Part shown: positions 16,891-25,226 of the stretch, piece by piece
Position numbering within the stretch: the first letter of the stretch is position 1
How the letters are laid out: each line of letters begins with the position of its first letter
NCBI GenBank assembly: GCA_007135095.1
Contig: SLJO01000048.1
Span: 1-61,180 of the forward strand
DNA length: 61,180 bases
Direction of reading: 5' to 3'
From: Bacteroidales bacterium
Lineage (GTDB): Bacteria > Bacteroidota > Bacteroidia > Bacteroidales > PUMT01
The notes under the pieces: model-generated
Seen by the model: the letters and a program-made list of their open reading frames with translations, nothing else
Told to the model about the DNA's origin: nothing
The model's database searches: none
Position numbers and translations under genes: made by a program

Positions 16891-18708
16891 ATGGATATTA
16901 ACGAAAAAATAAAAACAGCAAGGCATACCTCCACGGTTGCAGGGGCATTTTGCCTGGTGATAAGCCTTTTGCTGATTCTTAACTACTGGCAGATGCAGGC
17001 CGTTGACCCGCTCGGGGGCACAGCGCTTGAAACACTGGTGCAACGCCTGGCAATGGAACCGGGCAACGAGCAGCTCCAAAAAGAGATAAGGGAGCTTGAC
17101 CTTCTTGCCCGCAAGGCATACTTCACCAGTATCTGGCAGGTGAGAACCGGCGGTTACCTGCTTCTTTTCGCATCCATGATCCTGGTGACTGCCCTGAGGG
17201 TATATTACTCGCTGACAGCAAAAATCAACAAGCCCCCCGAGGAGGAGGAGGACCAGGTCAGCGGCCGCGCGCTATCGCAGAAATGGATAATGGCGGGCAC
17301 CGGCATGTTTATTATGGCAGCGCTGGTGGCGGCATTTACCGTATCGGATCCTGTGGAAAAATATTTTGCCGGCACAGCCACCGCCCCTGAAGTGAAGCAA
17401 ACAATAGAGCAGATAACGGTGTCGGATGCTCCTTCCGCGCCCCCCTCTGTCCCACTGGATGCTGATGAGAGCGCGGGGGAGGATCCCGTTACGGAAGTCC
17501 CCGCCACCGCGCCCGCGGAACCTGCCCCGGGGCCGGCCCCGGCACTCTTCCCGGGGGAAAGCGACATCAGGCAGAATCACAATGCCTTCAGGGGACCGTG
17601 GGGAAACGGGGTAGTATACCACACCAATGTTCCCGTTGAATGGGACGGCGAATCGGGCAGGAATATCCTGTGGGAGGTGCCCGTGCCGATGCATGCCTAC
17701 AGCTCGCCGGTAATATGGGATGATAAGCTGTTTATCACCGGCGCCGATGAGCAGGAGAGGAAAGTGTTCTGTTTCGACAGGCATACCGGCGTGCTTCTCT
17801 GGGAAAACAGCGCAACCAGCATTCCCGGGTCACCGGCAATACCGCCGCGCACAACCGACGATACCGGACTCGGTGCCCCATCGGTGACAACCGATGGTAT
17901 TGGCGTTTATGCTGTTTTCGGTACGGGCGATATAATAGCGTTCGGCATGGACGGCGCCAGGCTGTGGGCCCGGAACCTGGGGGTGCCGGACAATCATTAC
18001 GGGCACTCCTCGTCGCTGCTGTCCCACGGCGAAAAGCTTTTCGTGCAGTATGACGACAACCGGAGCGGACGTATTTTTTGCCTGAATGTTCATACGGGTG
18101 AGACAATATGGGACATATCCAGGCCGTCACGCATCTCCTGGGCCTCTCCCGTGCTGGCCCTGGTCGACAACCGTTACCAGCTGGTGGTCAGCGGCAATCC
18201 CATAATTGCCGGATACGATATCGAATCGGGAAATGAATTGTGGAGCGTTGAGGCAATGAGTGGTGAGGTAGGCCCGTCGCCTGCCTTTGGCGGGGGACTG
18301 GTTTATGCGGCAAATGAATATGCGAAGATGGTGGCCATCGATCCGGGCAGCGGCAGCATAGTGTGGGAGGATAATTACTACCTTCCGGAAGTGTCGAGCC
18401 CAACATATAGCGGGGGCCTCCTGTTCATATCAACAACTTATGCACTGGTGGCTTGTTTCGATGCAAAAACAGGCGAACTGATGTGGGAATACGATACCGG
18501 CGATATATTCTACTCGTCTCCCATAGTGGCAGACGGAAGGGTTTACGTGACTGACATCAGGGGTGATACATACATATTCGAAATTGACAGGGAGCCGAAA
18601 CTGGCCGCCACAAATTCCCTGGGTGAGGGGGTGTATACCGTTCCCGCCTTCGCCGATGGCAGGATATACATCAGGGGCGAGAAAAATCTTTACTGCATCG
18701 GCAATTAA
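16891..18708 (+). CDS. Three-helix membrane protein with PQQ-like propeller
   Basis: A 605-residue protein. Three transmembrane helices lie at about residues 15-33, 87-107 and 132-150; a Pro/Ala-rich low-complexity linker (about 175-220) follows, then a PQQ-like propeller starting near NAFRGPWGNG. Blades include KVFCFDRHTGVLLWEN, RIFCLNVHTGETIWD and LVACFDAKTGELMWEYD. With three helices from a cytoplasmic N terminus the propeller would be outside. It lies between the Fe-S membrane gene and the NuoEF-like gene and stops 14 nt before the latter, tying the propellers to the flavoprotein genes. Confidence 0.87.
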   Translation: MDINEKIKTARHTSTVAGAFCLVISLLLILNYWQMQAVDPLGGTALETLVQRLAMEPGNEQLQKEIRELDLLARKAYFTSIWQVRTGGYLLLFASMILVTALRVYYSLTAKINKPPEEEEDQVSGRALSQKWIMAGTGMFIMAALVAAFTVSDPVEKYFAGTATAPEVKQTIEQITVSDAPSAPPSVPLDADESAGEDPVTEVPATAPAEPAPGPAPALFPGESDIRQNHNAFRGPWGNGVVYHTNVPVEWDGESGRNILWEVPVPMHAYSSPVIWDDKLFITGADEQERKVFCFDRHTGVLLWENSATSIPGSPAIPPRTTDDTGLGAPSVTTDGIGVYAVFGTGDIIAFGMDGARLWARNLGVPDNHYGHSSSLLSHGEKLFVQYDDNRSGRIFCLNVHTGETIWDISRPSRISWASPVLALVDNRYQLVVSGNPIIAGYDIESGNELWSVEAMSGEVGPSPAFGGGLVYAANEYAKMVAIDPGSGSIVWEDNYYLPEVSSPTYSGGLLFISTTYALVACFDAKTGELMWEYDTGDIFYSSPIVADGRVYVTDIRGDTYIFEIDREPKLAATNSLGEGVYTVPAFADGRIYIRGEKNLYCIGN

Positions 18709-18722
18709 AAGTCTGTAACAGA

Positions 18723-21083
18723 ATGGAAGGACACGACAACGACATATATGCTGAGATTGACAAAATTATCTCCCTTTCGGGGAAGGATAAGAGTGCGGTG
18801 ATCCCCATACTGCAGTCCATCCAGAACAGGTATAACTATCTGCCGCGGGAGGCGCTGAAAAGGGTGTGCAGCATATCGGATATTACGCCGGCCGAAATAA
18901 CCGGGGTGGCAAGTTTCTATTCACAGTTCAGGTTTGAACCCGCAGGCAGGCATATCGTCAGGGTTTGTACCGGCACAGCATGTCATGTCAAGGGCGCGAT
19001 GCTTGTGCGCGAGGCGATAGCAAGGCATATGAATCTTGCCCCCGGCGCATCGACCGACGAGAAGAGGCTATTCACCCTTGAAAATGTTGCCTGCCTGGGC
19101 TGCTGCACCCTGGCTCCCGTTGTGCAGATTGATGATATCACCTACGGCCATGTAAGCGCCCGGATGGCGGCGGGGGTGATGAAGGATTTTCTCAGCCGCG
19201 GCAGCAGCGGGAAAAAGCCAAAAGGGGTCATTGTACCCGGCGGTGATCTGCAGGGGGAGATACGGGTCGGCCTGGGCTCCTGCTGCATTGCCAGCGGAAG
19301 CAATGAAATAAAGGAGGCCGTGGAAGAGTCGGTAATGCGCGACGGGATAAACGTGAACATCAAGCAGGTGGGCTGTGTGGGCATGTGCCACCAGGTACCG
19401 CTGGTGGAGGTTGTCACAGAGGACAACGGTGCGACACAAACAAAGCTGTATGCAAAGGTGTCGCCCCCCGACATCACATCCATAGTCCGCCACCACTTCA
19501 GTCCGCCAAACCTTCTTACCCGCATCAAAAACAGCATAACCCGGCTTGCCGAAAACATACAGTCTGACGACCACTGGGAAGGGATAGAAAGATACTCGAT
19601 CGATGTGCGCGAAAAACAGGTCGCCTCCTTCCTGGGCAACCAGCTGCCTATCGCCACCCGGCACAGGGGGGTGTCCGACCCCCTCGATATTGACGATTAT
19701 ATTGACAGGGGAGGATTCGCCGGATTGAACAGGGCGCTGACAATGGAACCCGGGGCAATCATCACAGCGGTCAGGGAAAGCGGCCTGAGGGGCAGGGGTG
19801 GCGCAGGATTTCCCGCGGGCGTGAAATGGGAAACAACCGCCTCCCAGCCCGGGGGCAGGAAAATACTCATATGTAACGGTGATGAGGGCGACCCGGGGGC
19901 TTTTATGGACAGGATGCTGCTTGAATCCTATCCTTTCCGTGTCATCGAGGGCATGACCATCGCTGCAAGGGCCATTGGTGCGAGGGAGGGAATATTCTAT
20001 ATAAGGGCTGAGTACCCCCTGGCAGTAAGGCGCATCGCAAGGGCCGCAGAAATTTGCAGCGAAAGGGGGCTGCTGGGTGATGACATCGGGGGCAGCGGCA
20101 TGAGCTTTACTGTCACCATTAAGGAGGGCGCAGGTGCCTTTGTGTGCGGCGAAGAAACCGCCCTGATAGAATCCATAGAGGGCAGAAGGGGCTTCCCCAG
20201 GCCCAGGCCTCCCTTCCCGGCGGTGCGGGGCTTGTGGGGCATGCCCACATTGGTGAACAACACCGAGACATTTGCCATGGTGCCATATATTCTTGATCAG
20301 GGAGGCGAAAAATTTGCAGCCATCGGCACACCCGGGAGCACGGGGACAAAAGTTTTTGCCCTTGCCGGTAAAATAAGGCGCGGGGGCCTCATCGAGGTAC
20401 CCATGGGGATAAGCATCAATGAGATAGTTGAAGAAATAGGGGGAGGCATTGCCGGTGGCAAAAAGTTCAAGGCGGTGCAGATAGGAGGCCCCTCGGGCGG
20501 CTGTATACCTCATTACCTTGGGGATATGGCGGTGGACTTCGGTTCGCTGATCGGGGCGGGCGCGATGATGGGCAGCGGGGGACTGGTGGTGCTGGATTCG
20601 GGTGATTGTATGGTGGATATGGCACGATACTTCCTCTCCTTCACCCAGTCTGAGTCGTGCGGCAAATGCACCTTCTGCAGGGTGGGCACAAGGAGGATGC
20701 TGAACATCCTTGACAGGCTCTGCAGTGGCAAGGCCGCTGCCGGCGAGCTGGAGGAGCTGGAAAAGCTGTCCCACCAGGTGAAAAAAGGAAGCCTGTGCGG
20801 TCTTGGCAGGACAGCGCCAAACCCGGTGCTCTCTACCCTGAAATATTTCCGCGATGAGTACCAGGCCCACCTGGAAGGCAGGTGCCCCACAGGAAAATGC
20901 AAGGATTTGATAACATATTATATTGACGATGAGTGCATAGGCTGCACCATCTGCTCGCAGCAGTGCCCGGTGGAGGCCATCGGGTTCAGGCCACATGAAA
21001 AGCATGATATTGACACTTCCAGATGCACCAAATGCGATATCTGCAGGGAGGCCTGTCCGGCGGGTGCGGTAAAGATCAGATAA
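18723..21083 (+). CDS. Fused NuoE-NuoF NADH-type oxidoreductase with HydB-like Fe-S domains
   Basis: A 786-residue cytoplasmic flavoprotein. Residues 1-155 are a NuoE-type [2Fe-2S] domain (Cys82, 87, 124, 128). Residues 175-255 are a second thioredoxin-like [2Fe-2S] domain (Cys187/188, 218, 222). Residues 320-710 are NuoF: NADH site GRGGAGFPAGVKW, FMN site NGDEGDPGAFMDR, SLBB domain, and a [4Fe-4S] at Cys646-649-652 with Cys692. The C terminus adds two [4Fe-4S] motifs (Cys738-748 and 768-778). This is the HydC+HydB core of bifurcating hydrogenases and NADP-reducing HndA/HndC, fused, but no hydrogenase gene is present. The 3-nt gap to the next gene suggests the two products form a complex. Confidence 0.9.
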   Translation: MEGHDNDIYAEIDKIISLSGKDKSAVIPILQSIQNRYNYLPREALKRVCSISDITPAEITGVASFYSQFRFEPAGRHIVRVCTGTACHVKGAMLVREAIARHMNLAPGASTDEKRLFTLENVACLGCCTLAPVVQIDDITYGHVSARMAAGVMKDFLSRGSSGKKPKGVIVPGGDLQGEIRVGLGSCCIASGSNEIKEAVEESVMRDGINVNIKQVGCVGMCHQVPLVEVVTEDNGATQTKLYAKVSPPDITSIVRHHFSPPNLLTRIKNSITRLAENIQSDDHWEGIERYSIDVREKQVASFLGNQLPIATRHRGVSDPLDIDDYIDRGGFAGLNRALTMEPGAIITAVRESGLRGRGGAGFPAGVKWETTASQPGGRKILICNGDEGDPGAFMDRMLLESYPFRVIEGMTIAARAIGAREGIFYIRAEYPLAVRRIARAAEICSERGLLGDDIGGSGMSFTVTIKEGAGAFVCGEETALIESIEGRRGFPRPRPPFPAVRGLWGMPTLVNNTETFAMVPYILDQGGEKFAAIGTPGSTGTKVFALAGKIRRGGLIEVPMGISINEIVEEIGGGIAGGKKFKAVQIGGPSGGCIPHYLGDMAVDFGSLIGAGAMMGSGGLVVLDSGDCMVDMARYFLSFTQSESCGKCTFCRVGTRRMLNILDRLCSGKAAAGELEELEKLSHQVKKGSLCGLGRTAPNPVLSTLKYFRDEYQAHLEGRCPTGKCKDLITYYIDDECIGCTICSQQCPVEAIGFRPHEKHDIDTSRCTKCDICREACPAGAVKIR

Positions 21084-21086
21084 GAA

Positions 21087-22640
21087 ATGGTTAAACTCAA
21101 AATAGACAACAGGCAGATCACTGCCACAGAGGGAGCAACAATCCTTGAAGCCGCCCGTGCAGCCGGCATAGCAATACCTGCCATGTGCAACAACAGCGAC
21201 TCAGGGCATTTTGCCTCGTGCATGGTTTGCCTGGTCAGCGAGAGGAACTCCGGGTCGATGCTCCCTGCATGCTCGGCCATGGCGGGCGGGGGAATGGATA
21301 TAATTACCAGTGACCCCGCGATCGTTGAATCACGGAAAATGGCGCTGGAGCTGCTGCTTTCCGAGCATATCGGCGACTGTGAGGGGCCCTGCCGCGTTTC
21401 CTGTCCCGCCGGCATGGACATACCACTGATGAATACCTTCCTTGCCGCGGGAATGACCGACAAGGCCCTTGAAACGGTGATGAACCACATAGCCTTTCCC
21501 TCGGTACTGGGCAGGATATGTCCCGCTCCCTGTGAAGGGGCCTGTCACAGGAAAGGGATTGACGCCCCGGTAGCGGTCTGCGCACTAAAGCGGTTCGCCG
21601 GCGATAACGGAAAAAGAACTTTTACCCCCTCCCCTGCCAGGCAAGGCAGGGTTGCCATAGTCGGTGCAGGGATCGCGGGACTGTCGGCCGCATATTACCT
21701 GCGGCTAAAAGGCATATCCTGCGAATTGTTCGACAGCAGTCCCCTGCCCGGCGGTGCCCTGAGATACCTGGCCGGTGAAGGCAAACTGGACAGGAAGGTG
21801 CTGGAGGAAGAAATCAGCTTCATACTCGGTTCGGGGGTGCAGTTTCACCCGGGCACCACGGTTGACAAAAGCCGTTTTACCGAGCTTGCCCTCGGTTACG
21901 ACGCCGTCGTGGTTGCAACGGGCAATTTTTCAGAAGACATATCACATTGGGGGCTCACCAATAACGGCAAGCAGGTGACCGTCGACAAACAAAGCCTGCA
22001 GACCAGCATCGCGAACGTATTTGCCGCGGGGAATGTGAACAGGAGCACCCGCCTGGCTGTCCGCTCCGCCGGACAGGGCCGGGAGGCAGCCTGCAGTATA
22101 GCCCGGATGCTGGAAGGGGGTGAGCCCGCCGGGCAGAGGCGGTTTAACTCCCGTGTCGGCAGACTGCGGCAGTCAGAACATGCCACCTTCATGAAAGAGG
22201 CCTCTGCCGTGGCGAGGCTTGAACCCTCAAACGGCAGGGGATACTCCCCCGGGGAAGCGGCCAGTGAGGCTGCCAGGTGCATGCATTGCGAGTGCCTGAA
22301 GCCCGAAGGCTGCACCCTGCGCGATCTGGCCGGCCGTTACGGCGCATCACAAAGAAGGTTCGGCTACGAGGAGAGAAAAACTATCAAAAAGAACAGTGAA
22401 CACGACCTGCTGACCCATGAGCCGGGCAAATGCATTAAATGCGGCATCTGCGTCAGACTCTCAGCCGGGAACGGGGAGAAACCCGGCCTTGCCTACCTGG
22501 GCAGGGGTTATGACGTCGAGATAGCAGTTCCCTTCGGTGAGAGTATCAGCGGGGCGATAAAAAAGAGCGGGGCACTGCTGGCCCAATCCTGCCCCACCGG
22601 CGCACTCTCCCTTAAGGCGGGCAAAATCATAAAAATATGA
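21087..22640 (+). CDS. Fe-S/FAD oxidoreductase lacking the NAD(P)H domain
   Basis: A 517-residue cytoplasmic protein. Residues 1-75 form a plant-type or NuoG-type [2Fe-2S] domain (Cys34, 45, 48, 62). Residues 95-165 resemble the Fe-S domain of dihydropyrimidine dehydrogenase and GltD (CEGPCRVSCPAG; CPAPCEGAC). FAD binding begins at VAIVGAGIAGLS (residue 189). After YDAVVVATG the chain passes within about 25 residues to QTSIANVFAAGNV, so the NAD(P)H Rossmann insert of GltD-type enzymes is absent. Further Cys sets are at 398-409 and 449-455 plus 502; the latter is a hydrogenase-N-terminus-like domain cut to four Cys. NAD(H) access would come from the NuoEF-like partner. Confidence 0.85.
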   Translation: MVKLKIDNRQITATEGATILEAARAAGIAIPAMCNNSDSGHFASCMVCLVSERNSGSMLPACSAMAGGGMDIITSDPAIVESRKMALELLLSEHIGDCEGPCRVSCPAGMDIPLMNTFLAAGMTDKALETVMNHIAFPSVLGRICPAPCEGACHRKGIDAPVAVCALKRFAGDNGKRTFTPSPARQGRVAIVGAGIAGLSAAYYLRLKGISCELFDSSPLPGGALRYLAGEGKLDRKVLEEEISFILGSGVQFHPGTTVDKSRFTELALGYDAVVVATGNFSEDISHWGLTNNGKQVTVDKQSLQTSIANVFAAGNVNRSTRLAVRSAGQGREAACSIARMLEGGEPAGQRRFNSRVGRLRQSEHATFMKEASAVARLEPSNGRGYSPGEAASEAARCMHCECLKPEGCTLRDLAGRYGASQRRFGYEERKTIKKNSEHDLLTHEPGKCIKCGICVRLSAGNGEKPGLAYLGRGYDVEIAVPFGESISGAIKKSGALLAQSCPTGALSLKAGKIIKI

Positions 22641-23815
22641 ATACTGAATCCACATACCACCGCAACCCTGCCACGGCGGCCCCGGGCCGCATGCATTCAT
22701 TCACAGCCCCTTATTTGCTGTTGATTGCCCTGCTGGCCTGCCTGCCGGTTTACGCGACCAGCCAGGGAGAAGACGGATGGCAAAACTTCCGGGGGGATGC
22801 GCGGCTCACCGGCACCACCGGGCAGTCGATCCCGGCCGGTCCCAAACCGCTGTGGACATTCCAGGCCGGTGATGAGATAAAATCCTCGCCGGTGATTTAT
22901 AACTCCCGCATTGTGATAGGAGCCGGCAACGGCATTGTTTATTGCCTGGGGATGGAAGGAAACCCGCTGTGGCAATATGACACCGGAAACACAATCGAGG
23001 CTCCTGCACTGATCAGCGGCAACAGGGTTTATGTAGGAAATCTCGGGGGCACCCTCTTCTGCCTGGACCTTTTGAGCGGGAAGGTGCTCTGGCGGTATGA
23101 ATGCGACAACCAGATCATGGCCTCACCAAATATCTGGAACGGGGGTACCCGCGACATGATCCTGGTGGGCAGCTACGATTACTACCTGCATGCGGTTGAT
23201 GCAGAAAACGGCAGTCCCCTCTGGAAGTATGAACTATACAACTACCTGAACTCCGCGGTAGCAATTGAAAATGACATGGCCGTTTTTGGCGGATGCGACG
23301 GCTACCTTCACAGGGTAGACCTTAACACGGGAGACCCGCTGCCGGAGATCGAAATAGCCAGCTACGTGGCCGGCTCGCCTGCCCTGGAATATGGCACAGC
23401 CTTTATAGGCGATTATGACGGGGTGTTCACCGCGGTCGATTACCTGGAAGGAGAAATTTTATGGACCTGGCAGGATACCGAAAGAAACCTGCCCTTCGTC
23501 TCCTCGCCGTCAATTCACGGCAACAGGGTGATAATCGGAAACAGGGACAGGTTTGTTTACAGCCTTGATAAAAGGACCGGGAAAATACAATGGAAGACAA
23601 ACACGGGAAGCCGGGTTGATGCCTCCGCCGTAACAGACGGCCAAAGGGTTCTGGTGGCAAATATGAGGGGTGATATATTGTTGCTTGATATTGAAACGGG
23701 CTTGAGATTATGGACCTTCGAGACCGGCAGCCCGGTTTCAGGAAGCCCGGGGGTATCGGAAGGCAAAATCATTATCGGCACCAGCGACGGCACCCTCTGG
23801 TGCTTTGGCGGGTAA
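22637..23815 (+). CDS. Exported PQQ-like beta-propeller protein
   Basis: A 392-residue protein whose start overlaps the FAD gene's stop (ATGA), showing translational coupling. A polar N-terminal stretch precedes a signal helix (about residues 25-40, YLLLIALLACLPVYATS). The mature part begins DGWQNFRGDARLTGT and has regular PQQ-like blades (GIVYCLGMEGNPLWQYD, GTLFCLDLLSGKVLWRYE, YYLHAVDAENGSPLWKYE, FVYSLDKRTGKIQWK). It is closest in style to BamB-like proteins. An alternative start at the internal Met19 (MHSFTAPY) would give a more normal signal peptide. It closes the propeller/redox run. Confidence 0.87.
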   Translation: MNTESTYHRNPATAAPGRMHSFTAPYLLLIALLACLPVYATSQGEDGWQNFRGDARLTGTTGQSIPAGPKPLWTFQAGDEIKSSPVIYNSRIVIGAGNGIVYCLGMEGNPLWQYDTGNTIEAPALISGNRVYVGNLGGTLFCLDLLSGKVLWRYECDNQIMASPNIWNGGTRDMILVGSYDYYLHAVDAENGSPLWKYELYNYLNSAVAIENDMAVFGGCDGYLHRVDLNTGDPLPEIEIASYVAGSPALEYGTAFIGDYDGVFTAVDYLEGEILWTWQDTERNLPFVSSPSIHGNRVIIGNRDRFVYSLDKRTGKIQWKTNTGSRVDASAVTDGQRVLVANMRGDILLLDIETGLRLWTFETGSPVSGSPGVSEGKIIIGTSDGTLWCFGG

Positions 23816-23865
23816 GCCCGGGAGCAGTGATTCATAAGGCACATTTATCAAAATAAATAAAAATA

Positions 23866-25149
23866 ATGAAGATAGTTCATATCATCCCCGGGTCAGGAGG
23901 CAGTTTTTACTGCGGTAACTGCCTGCGCGACAGCAAGTATTTTGATTCGCTCAGGAAGCTGGGCCATGATGCACTGAAAGTGCCGATGTATCTCCCCTTG
24001 TTTGAAAATGACATGATCAACGGCCAGGTGCCTGTTTTCTATGGCGCAGTGAACCTGTACCTGAAGCAGGCATACCCCTTTTTCAGAAATGCCCCAAAAT
24101 GGCTTAACAATGTGCTCAATACCAGGCCCGTGCTTAAGCAGGCGGCAAAAATGGCAGGATCAACAAGGGCGGCCGGCCTGGAGGATATGACAATTTCGAT
24201 GCTGATGGGCGAACACGGAAACCAGGCCAGGGAGCTTGAGGAGCTGACAAAATGGCTCGAGGTGCATTTCAGGCCTGATATTATCCATCTCTCCAATGCC
24301 CTTTTGCTCGGTCTTGCGGGCAAACTCAGGAAACGGCTGGGCATTCCCGTGTTGTGCAGCCTCCAGGATGAAGATGTATGGGTTGATGTGATGTCGGCGG
24401 GAAACCGGGAAAGGGTGTGGCAGCTTATGGGAGAAAAAGCACAGGACATTGAAGCCTTTGTTTCGGTAAGCCATTATTTCAGCAGGCTGATGACAGAGAA
24501 AATGAAGCTGGACAGTGGCCGGCTGCATACGCTGCACCTGGGGGTGGACCCGGATGATTATCAGTTCATCAATTCAGCCGGCAAGGAAAGGGCTATTGGC
24601 TTTCTTTCACGTATGAACCGGGAAAACGGACTGGATATTCTTGTCGATGCATTCATCCTGCTCAAAGGTGACAGCAGAAACAAGGATGTAAAGCTGTATA
24701 TTAGTGGCGGCAGCACCGGCGATGACGCTGCATTTGTTAAAGCTCAGAAAAACAGGATCATGGGGGCGGGCATAAGCCAGGACGTGATTTTCCTTGAGAA
24801 CTTTGAAAATGAGCACCGGCATATCTTCTTTGAAAGGGTATCGGTGCTTTCGGTTCCGGTGCGCGGGGGAGAGGCCTTCGGGATCTACCTGGCCGAGGCA
24901 ATGGCCAGCGGCATACCGGTGGTGCAGCCGGCCCTGGGAGCCTTCCCGGAGATTATTGAGGCAACCGGCGGTGGACTCACCTACAGAGGAAATACCCCCG
25001 GGGAGCTTGCCGGCAGTCTTGAAAAACTACTTTCCGGCAGGGAGTTATTATCGGTGATGAGCATCAATGCCAGGAAGGGTGTTGAAGAGAAGTTCAACAT
25101 CAACACCCAGGCAGCACTGCTGGCTGATATTTACAAGGGGTTAATATAA
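23866..25149 (+). CDS. GT4-family glycosyltransferase
   Basis: A 427-residue GT-B fold glycosyltransferase. The N terminus is MKIVHIIPGSGGSFYCGNCL, with an unusual Cys pair in the first loop where many GT4 enzymes have GG. The donor-site EX7E motif is in GEAFGIYLAEAMASGIPVV near residue 340. The sugar donor and acceptor cannot be told. It begins 50 nt after the last propeller gene on the same strand, so it could be read through from that run, but no functional link is evident. Confidence 0.87.
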   Translation: MKIVHIIPGSGGSFYCGNCLRDSKYFDSLRKLGHDALKVPMYLPLFENDMINGQVPVFYGAVNLYLKQAYPFFRNAPKWLNNVLNTRPVLKQAAKMAGSTRAAGLEDMTISMLMGEHGNQARELEELTKWLEVHFRPDIIHLSNALLLGLAGKLRKRLGIPVLCSLQDEDVWVDVMSAGNRERVWQLMGEKAQDIEAFVSVSHYFSRLMTEKMKLDSGRLHTLHLGVDPDDYQFINSAGKERAIGFLSRMNRENGLDILVDAFILLKGDSRNKDVKLYISGGSTGDDAAFVKAQKNRIMGAGISQDVIFLENFENEHRHIFFERVSVLSVPVRGGEAFGIYLAEAMASGIPVVQPALGAFPEIIEATGGGLTYRGNTPGELAGSLEKLLSGRELLSVMSINARKGVEEKFNINTQAALLADIYKGLI

Positions 25150-25178
25150 CCAGCGGCCTTATGCAGCCCTGAAGGCGC

Positions 25179-25193
25179 CCGCCGTTAAGGCGG
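25179..25193. repeat. Small hairpin between GT4 and ABC genes
   Basis: CCGCC-GTTAA-GGCGG is a perfect 5-bp GC stem in the 77-nt gap after the glycosyltransferase gene. There is no T-run, so it is a weak terminator candidate or a simple mRNA hairpin. Confidence 0.3.
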
Positions 25194-25226
25194 TCTGGAA
25201 CGATAATCAGAATTAAGTTTATTTCT

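Noticed and set aside
19068-21005. 645-residue minus-strand ORF opposite the NuoEF-like gene
   Set aside because: It is a shadow created by GC-rich codon use. The plus-strand frame has all NuoE/NuoF motifs, while the antisense product has no recognisable domain.
18723-21083. Part of respiratory complex I
   Set aside because: NuoE and NuoF are fused, extra Fe-S domains are present, and no other nuo genes are in the window.
18723-22640. FeFe-hydrogenase
   Set aside because: No H-cluster motifs (such as TSCCPxW or ExMACPGGC-like) occur in either protein; only the HydB/HydC-like and N-terminal HydA-like parts are present.
9670-23815. PQQ-dependent dehydrogenases
   Set aside because: The propellers match the PQQ-like repeat, but I see no quinoprotein catalytic signature, no c-type haem CxxCH motif and no pqq genes, so cofactor binding is not claimed.
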